From: a virus
DNA: 27,076 bases
Strand: one strand, 5' to 3'
Virus record (IMG/VR): IMGVR_UViG_3300021347_000028
Span: 1 to 27,076 of that record
Shown here: positions 7,512 to 13,261 of the stretch, piece by piece
How positions within the stretch are numbered: the stretch's first letter is position 1
Layout: the number at the start of each line of letters is the position of its first letter
Position numbers and translations under genes: made by a program
The notes under the pieces: generated by a model
Told to the model about the DNA's origin: nothing
What the model saw: only the letters and a program-made list of their open reading frames with translations
Database searches by the model: none

Positions 7512-7952
7512 ATGGCTTACTCAAGTAAGGTAGTAGATCGATTCGAAGATGTACTAAAGAATCCTGCCAAACACGGTGTTGGTAGGTTCGATCCTAAAGA
7601 TCCAAATGTCGTAACTGGTTTAGCAGGCGCACCAGCCTGTGGTGATGTTATGAAGTTGGATCTAAAACTAAACCCAGACACGGATGAAATACTCGATGTC
7701 AAATTTAAAACCTATGGATGCGGAAGTGCAATTGCTTCATCGACAATGTTTGTTGAAATGCTTAAAGGTAAAACACTTGAACAAGCAAAACAAATTAAAG
7801 ATAAAGAAATTGCAGCAGCTCTTGAATTACCTCCAATTAAACTCCATTGTTCTGTATTAGCAGAAGAAACTATTCAAACTGCTATTAAAGATTGGGAGAA
7901 GAAACAAGCACACCGTAAACATAACAACCCTCCAGATGTTAGATCTAACTGA
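7512..7952 (+). CDS. iscU: IscU-like iron-sulfur cluster scaffold
   Basis: IscU is the scaffold on which the IscS desulfurase and iron build [2Fe-2S] clusters. The protein has 146 residues and the three cluster-ligand Cys of the family: Cys43 in GAPACGDVM with the conserved Asp45, Cys70 in KTYGCGSAIASS and Cys113 in KLHCSVLAEE. The HscA-recognition LPPIK motif (residues 106-110), used for cluster release by the chaperone pair, is intact immediately before the third Cys. It should therefore be able to plug into the host ISC machinery. It overlaps the IscA gene by 17 bases. It is likely host-derived; its late-unit position suggests use late in infection. Confidence 0.95.
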   Translation: MAYSSKVVDRFEDVLKNPAKHGVGRFDPKDPNVVTGLAGAPACGDVMKLDLKLNPDTDEILDVKFKTYGCGSAIASSTMFVEMLKGKTLEQAKQIKDKEIAAALELPPIKLHCSVLAEETIQTAIKDWEKKQAHRKHNNPPDVRSN

Positions 7953-8253
7953 TGCTGCGATCAATCAGGCGATTAGCAAAACGCAGGATGATGGCAACGA
8001 TACTATCCGAGTTGGTGTTACTGGTGGCGGTTGTACTGGCTTTAAGTACATTTTTGATTTTGCTGAAACAGTCCATTCAACTGATCATATCCTAGATTAC
8101 GGGAAATTCAAAATAGTAATAGATGAGGATTCTCTTCCTCTTTTAGACGAGGCAATTATCGATTTTGTCCAGGAAGGTCTAAACCAATCATTTAAGATAA
8201 TCAATCCTAAAGAAACCGCTTCCTGCGGATGTGGCGTTAGTATCTCATTCTAG
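7936..8253 (+). CDS. iscA: A-type iron-sulfur carrier, IscA/ErpA-like
   Basis: The A-type carrier accepts clusters or iron and hands them to apo-proteins. The 105-residue length is normal for IscA, and the three invariant Cys are present: Cys33 in GGGCTGFKY, and Cys97 and Cys99 in the C-terminal SCGCGVSISF. It starts inside the end of the iscU-like gene, so the two are coupled. No desulfurase, ferredoxin or HscA/HscB lies in the window, so it would depend on host partners. The choice between IscA, ErpA and SufA cannot be settled from the sequence alone. Confidence 0.93.
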   Translation: MLDLTDAAINQAISKTQDDGNDTIRVGVTGGGCTGFKYIFDFAETVHSTDHILDYGKFKIVIDEDSLPLLDEAIIDFVQEGLNQSFKIINPKETASCGCGVSISF

Positions 8254-8265
8254 CGACCTAAATTA

Positions 8266-8273
8266 TATAAATA
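8266..8273 (+). promoter_or_regulatory. T4-type late promoter (TATAAATA) before the curli-like locus
   Basis: An exact TATAAATA lies 13 bases after the iscA stop. The expected start site, about 5-6 bases downstream, coincides with the ATG at 8279, so the message would be leaderless. It is the only recognisable promoter at the head of the curli-like locus and implies late expression. Confidence 0.65.
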
Positions 8274-8278
8274 GCTAT

Positions 8279-8572
8279 ATGGAAATATTTGAACTAATTA
8301 TGGAAGTAGGTGCGCCAGTCGCAGGTGCATTATTAATGGGTTATTTTATATTCCTAATATTAAAACAGATATTAGGGGGTTTGGTTGATTCGATTAGTAC
8401 TCTAACTATGTTTTGCAAAAGTCTAGAAACAAGAGTGAATACTATGAATAACGAAATGATTAAAATAGATTTATTAGTAAGTAGCGCATTAGAACTTACT
8501 CCACCTATCGAAAGAGTTGCTAGAGCTAGTAACTTTATCGAAGACGGTAAAATAGACGCAAGGAGAGACTAA
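8279..8572 (+). CDS. Small single-TM protein with coiled coil (paralogue 1)
   Basis: A 97-residue protein with one N-terminal transmembrane segment (GAPVAGALLMGYFIFLILKQ) followed by a cytoplasmic or periplasmic helical part (residues 35-70) with heptad spacing. I chose ATG 8279, which directly follows the late promoter and aligns with the start of the next gene, over an upstream in-frame start at 8231 inside iscA. The arrangement, and the shared GYFI after a Gly-rich hydrophobic stretch, match the next gene, so the pair probably arose by duplication. A holin-like role (BhlA-type architecture) or a membrane part of the curli-like system are both possible. Confidence 0.62.
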   Translation: MEIFELIMEVGAPVAGALLMGYFIFLILKQILGGLVDSISTLTMFCKSLETRVNTMNNEMIKIDLLVSSALELTPPIERVARASNFIEDGKIDARRD

Positions 8573-8898
8573 TGGACGAGATTGCAATAAGTAATGATCC
8601 TACAATAGTGCAACTTATAAACGATTATGGATTTCCAATTGTATTAGCAGTTGGAATGGGATATTTTATATATTATGTTTGGCAATTTATTTCCAATGAA
8701 TTAGAACCTGAAATAGAAAAGATGCACATGCAACTTATCAGGTTAATTGATCAGGTAAGAATGCTTGATCAGGATATGATACGATTACAACAAAAGGTAA
8801 ATGTTGTACTTGAATATAGAGAGAGACAAAAATTCTTAGAAGACGTAGAAGAAAAAGAAGCTCTTGCGGAGAAACAAAAACATGAAGAGACCAAGTAA
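8572..8898 (+). CDS. Small single-TM protein with coiled coil (paralogue 2)
   Basis: A 108-residue protein with an N-terminal transmembrane segment (YGFPIVLAVGMGYFIYYVWQ) and then a long amphipathic helix with regular hydrophobic spacing to residue 85. A charged Glu/Lys tail follows. It shares layout and the MGYFI element with its upstream neighbour, and its ATG overlaps that gene's stop by one base (TAATG). The 3' end overlaps csgF by 17 bases. Possible holin or inner-membrane accessory; I do not recognise a named family. Confidence 0.65.
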   Translation: MDEIAISNDPTIVQLINDYGFPIVLAVGMGYFIYYVWQFISNELEPEIEKMHMQLIRLIDQVRMLDQDMIRLQQKVNVVLEYRERQKFLEDVEEKEALAEKQKHEETK

Positions 8899-9442
8899 CG
8901 CAGGATTAAGTCCCTGGCTATTGACAGGTATTTTTTTCGGTATAGTATTACTAATGGGTAAAGTAAATGCCGACGAATTAGTACATGAATTTAAAAACCC
9001 ATCATTTTCGGGTATTGGAACCTCAGCACACTATCTAACTGTAGAAAACCAAGAGAAATCCAGAAGAGATGCTATTAAAAAAGATATAGAAGCAGCTTTA
9101 AAACAGGCCGAAAGAGATGCAGAGAATACAACCCTTGCTAAATTTATGCGTAACCTTGAAAGCAGGATTTACGCACAACTATCTAAACAACTAGTAGAAA
9201 AATTATTCGAAACCTGTACAGTAGAGGCAGTAGCTGCTGGAACATGTACAGAAACAACATTTGGTAGTTTTGTTCTGGAAGGAAATACAATTACCTATCA
9301 AAAGACAACATGTGATGCTTCCCTGTGGGCTTGTACCCAAGGGGATCAGGTTATTGTTATGACAATTATTGCAGAAGATGGAACAGAAACCCAAATAGTA
9401 ATACCAATAGGAGCGGGGACAGCAGGAAGTGGAATCGGTTAG
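8882..9442 (+). CDS. csgF: CsgF-like curli assembly factor
   Basis: CsgF binds the outer-membrane CsgG pore, extends it to the cell surface and couples secretion to fibre nucleation. Seen: an N-terminal export signal ending near residue 30 (GKVNA), then at once HEFKNPSFSGIG, which corresponds to the FRNPNFGG sequence of E. coli CsgF, the part that plugs into CsgG. The protein is longer than E. coli CsgF (about 186 against 138 residues). The extra length includes a charged helical stretch (residues 55-85) and a C-terminal domain with four Cys in two pairs. ATG 8882 is preferred to TTG 8864 because GGAG lies about 10 bases upstream. It is followed by csgG with a 14-base overlap. Confidence 0.85.
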   Translation: MKRPSNAGLSPWLLTGIFFGIVLLMGKVNADELVHEFKNPSFSGIGTSAHYLTVENQEKSRRDAIKKDIEAALKQAERDAENTTLAKFMRNLESRIYAQLSKQLVEKLFETCTVEAVAAGTCTETTFGSFVLEGNTITYQKTTCDASLWACTQGDQVIVMTIIAEDGTETQIVIPIGAGTAGSGIG

Positions 9443-10406
9443 AAATTTATTTTTAATATCATTACTTGCGCTGCTTGTTAGTAGCTGTGCTTCTATTGTA
9501 CCACCTGGTGGATTAGATGCAAAGAATTGTAACCCAAATTTAAATCTAGCATGTGTAGAAAAACCAGAAGTGGTTGAAATGCCTACACACGAAGAATTAA
9601 GAAAATTACCATCACCAGAAAATCCAGTTATTGTAGCAGTCTACAAATATACAGATAAAACTGGACAAAGAAAACAAAAAGGAAATGCAGCAATGTTTAG
9701 TACTGCAGTTTCTCAAGGTGGTGAAACAATGCTAATTGATGCATTGAAAAGTGCCGGTGAAGGTACATGGTTTAGAGTGGTAGAAAGAGTAGGATTAGAT
9801 CACCTAACTCGTGAACGACAAATTGTTCGTACTACTAGAGAACAGTATAACACTGATGGAGAAGATAAAACAGGTCTTGCTCCATTATTGTTCGCTGGAA
9901 TAATTCTCGAAGGAGGTATCATAGGTTTCGATACCAATATTGAGACAGGAGGAGTGGGAGCTAGAACTCTTGGCATTGGTTACTCACAACAATACCGAAG
10001 AGATATAGTTACTGTTTCCCTCCGAGCAGTGAGTACATTAACAGGAGAAATTCTGCTTAATGTCCAAGCATCAAAAACTATTCTGTCGATCGCAGATGGT
10101 TATGATGTGTTTAAATTCGTTGATATGGACACCCAATTGATAGAGATTGAAGATGGGATGACAGAGAACGAATCAGTGACACGGTCGCTTCGCTCAACTA
10201 TTGAAGCAGCTGTGTTGGAATTAATATATCAGGGAGATGAACGAGGATTCTGGGAAATCAATTGGCCAGTAAACAAAATGATAGAAGGCAAAGTTGGGGA
10301 AATTATCGACGATGCTGAAATTGTCTATACTGAACCATCTGACATTCCGGAAGAAGTTCCTACCCCTGACAATATAGAGGAAATAATCGATGAAAATGTT
10401 AAATAG
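9429..10406 (+). CDS. csgG: CsgG-like curli secretion channel lipoprotein, GTG start
   Basis: CsgG is the outer-membrane nonameric pore that exports curli subunits. Seen: a lipoprotein signal with Cys20 in LLVSSCASIV. Then come elements co-linear with E. coli CsgG: VYKYTDKTGQRK, FSTAVSQGGETMLIDAL, GTWFRVVERVGLDHLTRERQ, GIILEGGIIGFDTNI, GGVGARTLGIG, STLTGEILLNVQASKTILS, and RGFWEINWP near the end. Length is 325 residues against 277 in E. coli, the extra being a C-terminal acidic Pro-rich tail. At the constriction the Tyr51 and Asn55 equivalents appear to be Gly and Met, while Phe56 is kept. It overlaps csgF upstream and the curlin-like gene by 17 bases downstream. Confidence 0.94.
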   Translation: MESVRNLFLISLLALLVSSCASIVPPGGLDAKNCNPNLNLACVEKPEVVEMPTHEELRKLPSPENPVIVAVYKYTDKTGQRKQKGNAAMFSTAVSQGGETMLIDALKSAGEGTWFRVVERVGLDHLTRERQIVRTTREQYNTDGEDKTGLAPLLFAGIILEGGIIGFDTNIETGGVGARTLGIGYSQQYRRDIVTVSLRAVSTLTGEILLNVQASKTILSIADGYDVFKFVDMDTQLIEIEDGMTENESVTRSLRSTIEAAVLELIYQGDERGFWEINWPVNKMIEGKVGEIIDDAEIVYTEPSDIPEEVPTPDNIEEIIDENVK

Positions 10407-11118
10407 ATATATCGCATTTTTGTTTATATTATGCCCTGTGGTTTTATTTGCCGGAACAAATGATAACGAAGTCAAGCTTGACCAATCTGGTGATACACTT
10501 AAATTATACATTGACCAAATAGGTTATGGTAATAAGATTTGTGGATCCATCAGCTCTGGAGCGTGTGCTAGTGATTGGGTGTTAACCGGTAATACCGTAA
10601 CAATGGATATTGATATGATTGGTAACTTGAACCAAGTCTTTGGTCCAACTCTTTTTGATAGTACTGATGTAGATTTAAAATTTACTGGTAGTAGTAATAT
10701 CTGGGATTGGAACGTAGGTTATGGTGGAAGTGCTGATTCATCAGTATTAGATGTTGACATCACTGGAAGTTCAAACACTTTCGATATAGATTGGGGTTAT
10801 TCAGCTTCATCCGAAAGATTGGATTTCGATTTAGACATCACTGGTGGTTCTAATGTTTGGAACATCGACATAGAAAACGATGATGCAACTTGGAACGTAG
10901 ACGTTATTGGAAGTTCTAATAACTTTGTTACATCAATGTCAGATGGTGCTTATAATTCCCTTACTATGGAATATATAGGTTCAAACGGCGACATTGATAT
11001 AATACAATCCTCCGGAACATGCCCAACAGGCACAACTGGATGTTATGGTGTTATAAATGCAGACTTTGATTCAGAAAATGCAGTCATTGACATTAAGCAA
11101 AAAGATACTGGCGACTAG
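10390..11118 (+). CDS. Curlin-like secreted repeat protein 1 (candidate amyloid subunit)
   Basis: A 242-residue exported protein with a signal peptide ending near residue 21 (VVLFAG). The mature part is about seven beta-type repeats of roughly 20 residues. The first, LYIDQIGYGNKI, is a classical curlin unit (I-x-Q-x-G-x-x-N). Later ones, such as VDITGSSNTFDIDW and LDITGGSNVWNIDI, keep the G-S-S-N turn but replace the Gln ladder by Asp and aromatics. One Cys pair lies near the start of the mature region and another near the end. GAGG at 10376-10379 serves the ATG inside the csgG end. Position directly after csgG strongly suggests it is the exported substrate. Divergence from CsgA leaves amyloid formation unproven. 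Confidence 0.75.
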   Translation: MKMLNRYIAFLFILCPVVLFAGTNDNEVKLDQSGDTLKLYIDQIGYGNKICGSISSGACASDWVLTGNTVTMDIDMIGNLNQVFGPTLFDSTDVDLKFTGSSNIWDWNVGYGGSADSSVLDVDITGSSNTFDIDWGYSASSERLDFDLDITGGSNVWNIDIENDDATWNVDVIGSSNNFVTSMSDGAYNSLTMEYIGSNGDIDIIQSSGTCPTGTTGCYGVINADFDSENAVIDIKQKDTGD

Positions 11119-12226
11119 TCTACTAGTCTTTAGTTCTTTTACTTTTGCAAATGATATTGGCGATATAACAGAACACAAGGGCAGTGGTGGAATAACTCGC
11201 GAAGGTGAGAGTTTTACCACTGAACTTGGATTAGGTGTCCAGCAAATGGATGCTATTGAAACGGCCAAAGGTCGTATTAAATTAACTTTCTTAGATGATA
11301 CAGTATTAAGATTAGTAGAACATACAGAAGTTGTACTAACTAAATATTATTTTGATCCTAATGATACTAAGAATAATTCTCTTGGTATGAAGTTTGTATC
11401 TGGTACAGCAAGATTTGCTACAGGTGGATTAGGATTAGTACCAAAAGAGAATATAGTAATAACAACTCCTACAGCTACTATTGCAGTTAGGGGAACAGAT
11501 TTTACTACTACTGTGGATGAGTTAGGTCGAAGTTTAGTTATACTTCTTCCAGAAACAGAATGTACAATAGATGGAGATTGTTCACCATCTGGAGCTATCA
11601 CAGTAACAAATGAAGGTGGTACGGTATCACTGACCGAAGCATACCAAGCAACAATGGTATCAAGCTTTGATAAAATACCTACACAACCCGTAGTTTTAGA
11701 TAATATAAATTTAAATATGATAGACAATATGTTTATCGTAGCACCACCTCAAGAAATAAAAGAAGTGGTAGAAGAAGAAAGCAAATCTGCAGATAGAGGT
11801 AATTCTTTATTAGACTTTAATGAACTCGACCAGGATTTATTAAAAGAAGAATGGGAAGAAGAAGATTTAGAATATACCGAACTTGATATGGATTTATTGG
11901 ATGTAGATTTTTTACAAGATGTTTTAGTCGCGATTGAAGAAGTTAATATATTAAAACGTAGTACTCAAGCATCTCAGTCTGCAGGATCAGGTACAGCTGA
12001 TATTCAAGGTACTGTTTTGGGGTTTGATAAAGATACCCAATATAATACTATTATAGATCAGGGTATGGGTCAAATATGGTTTTATAGAGAAGTAAATGGT
12101 ATTATATCAGTTAAAATTCCTATAGATAGTAATACAACATTAAGGAGCGAGAATGAAGGTAAAGAAAACCTTATTACTGTTGGCGATGGTCAGTCTATCG
12201 TTATCATCATACGTCAAGGCGGGTGA
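11078..12226 (+). CDS. FecR-domain periplasmic protein
   Basis: A secreted protein of about 382 residues. A signal peptide (KKILATSLLVFSSFTFA) is followed by a FecR domain: IKLTFLDDTVLRLVEHTEVV, FVSGTARFATGG and then TPTATIAVRGTDFTTTVDEL, the typical beta-strand and IAVRGT-DF pattern. A long acidic linker (EEEWEEEDLEY-type composition) and a C-terminal beta domain follow. FecR domains act in the periplasm as signal relays or envelope ligand-binding modules. No sigma factor is adjacent; the nearby signalling partner is the CHASE2 cyclase. The start is uncertain: ATG 11057, ATG 11078 and TTG 11087 are in frame, all within the preceding gene and none with a strong ribosome-binding site. The 3' end overlaps the next gene by 74 bases. 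Confidence 0.82.
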   Translation: MQSLTLSKKILATSLLVFSSFTFANDIGDITEHKGSGGITREGESFTTELGLGVQQMDAIETAKGRIKLTFLDDTVLRLVEHTEVVLTKYYFDPNDTKNNSLGMKFVSGTARFATGGLGLVPKENIVITTPTATIAVRGTDFTTTVDELGRSLVILLPETECTIDGDCSPSGAITVTNEGGTVSLTEAYQATMVSSFDKIPTQPVVLDNINLNMIDNMFIVAPPQEIKEVVEEESKSADRGNSLLDFNELDQDLLKEEWEEEDLEYTELDMDLLDVDFLQDVLVAIEEVNILKRSTQASQSAGSGTADIQGTVLGFDKDTQYNTIIDQGMGQIWFYREVNGIISVKIPIDSNTTLRSENEGKENLITVGDGQSIVIIIRQGG

Positions 12227-12980
12227 TGAGCACAACCATGTAAATATAGATCAGGTTAGTTCTTCTGATAATTTCAACCTGTCTATTGAACAAGTTGGAA
12301 ATGCTAACTTAGCAAGATTCTCTTTCGATCATAATTCGAATACATTAAACCTTTTACAATTCGGAAGTGAGAACTATTTTGGATATTCAGATGCATGGGG
12401 TTCTGGTTTTAGTTGGGGTGGTGATTTAGATGGTGCTTCGAATAACATAGATGTTAGACAAAAATGTTCTGCTGGAGCTAACTGTAATGATAACGATTTT
12501 CAATTCCATGTTTGGGGTGATAATAACATAGTTAAGTTTGGCCAAGGTTATTCTTTAAATGATACTTCTAATTGGAGTCCAACATGGAATTATGATGGTA
12601 ATGAACCTGGTGGAAACTTTGTTCTATTGGATATCCACGGTGATTCAAATAAATTTATTGGAAGCCAAAAGATGGATACGAGTACTATATCCCATTCTAT
12701 GACCGTAAAAATATATTCAGATTCAAATGACGTATTTGCTAGACAAGCACAGAATGGAAATAAAACCCTAACACTTCAAATCAATAGCGGAAATGATGGT
12801 AATGATGTTTATATTAACCAAAGAGATAACGGTGCACATACCGCAACTATTACTTTGTCTGGATCATATCCAACAGATTTAGATTTACTGCAAAGAGGAA
12901 ACACAAATCAAAGTTATTCACTTACACAAAATTGTCTGACAGTAGGTGGTTGTTCAGTATCAGTAACACAAGGAAATTAA
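12153..12980 (+). CDS. Curlin-like secreted repeat protein 2 (candidate amyloid subunit)
   Basis: A 275-residue exported protein with a signal peptide to about residue 23 (LSSYVKAG). The mature region carries curlin-type units such as IEQVGNANLARF, LNLLQFGSENYF, VYINQRDNGAHT and LLQRGNTNQSYSLTQ, closer to the CsgA/CsgB consensus (Q-x-G-x-x-N) than repeat protein 1. Between them are Asp/Asn-rich turns such as HGDSNKF and YSDSNDVF. A Cys pair near residues 105-111 and another near the C-terminus could make disulfides. AAGGAG (12142-12147) five bases before the ATG is a strong ribosome-binding site although it lies inside the FecR gene. It probably supplies the major or nucleating subunit of the phage fibre. 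Confidence 0.78.
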   Translation: MKVKKTLLLLAMVSLSLSSYVKAGDEHNHVNIDQVSSSDNFNLSIEQVGNANLARFSFDHNSNTLNLLQFGSENYFGYSDAWGSGFSWGGDLDGASNNIDVRQKCSAGANCNDNDFQFHVWGDNNIVKFGQGYSLNDTSNWSPTWNYDGNEPGGNFVLLDIHGDSNKFIGSQKMDTSTISHSMTVKIYSDSNDVFARQAQNGNKTLTLQINSGNDGNDVYINQRDNGAHTATITLSGSYPTDLDLLQRGNTNQSYSLTQNCLTVGGCSVSVTQGN

Positions 12981-12981
12981 A

Positions 12982-13239
12982 ATGACAGAATGTCCAGAAG
13001 AATATTATGAATGTCTTACAGAAGAAGAATGGGATGATATAGTAGATTTATTTGAAGAGAATGAAATTATCATGCCTGAAGAATTAGGTGATGCACAAGC
13101 AGCAATTAATTTTACGTGGGAGATTCTATTTTTATCCCCATGGGAATTAGCATATATAGCATTACCAATGAGTGTTTTAGCATTCTATGGTTTAACGATA
13201 TATAGCATATTTAAATACATACAAAAGAAATTTAGCTAG
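12982..13239 (+). CDS. Small single-TM protein with acidic N-terminus
   Basis: An 85-residue protein. The first 45 residues are strongly acidic (CLTEEEWDDIVDLFEENEII) and the C-terminal third is a transmembrane segment (WELAYIALPMSVLAFYGLTI) ending in a short basic tail KYIQKKFS, giving an N-out, C-in arrangement by the positive-inside rule. It starts one base after the curlin-like gene stop and lies just before the cyclase. I recognise no family; a membrane tether or regulator of the adjacent system is a guess. Confidence 0.65.
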   Translation: MTECPEEYYECLTEEEWDDIVDLFEENEIIMPEELGDAQAAINFTWEILFLSPWELAYIALPMSVLAFYGLTIYSIFKYIQKKFS

Positions 13240-13261
13240 TATTGCATAGTATAACACTTTT

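Noticed and set aside
13240-13261. Promoter in the gap before the cyclase (GTATAAC)
   Set aside because: A -10-like sequence is present but there is no matching -35 box and no late box, so I do not list it.
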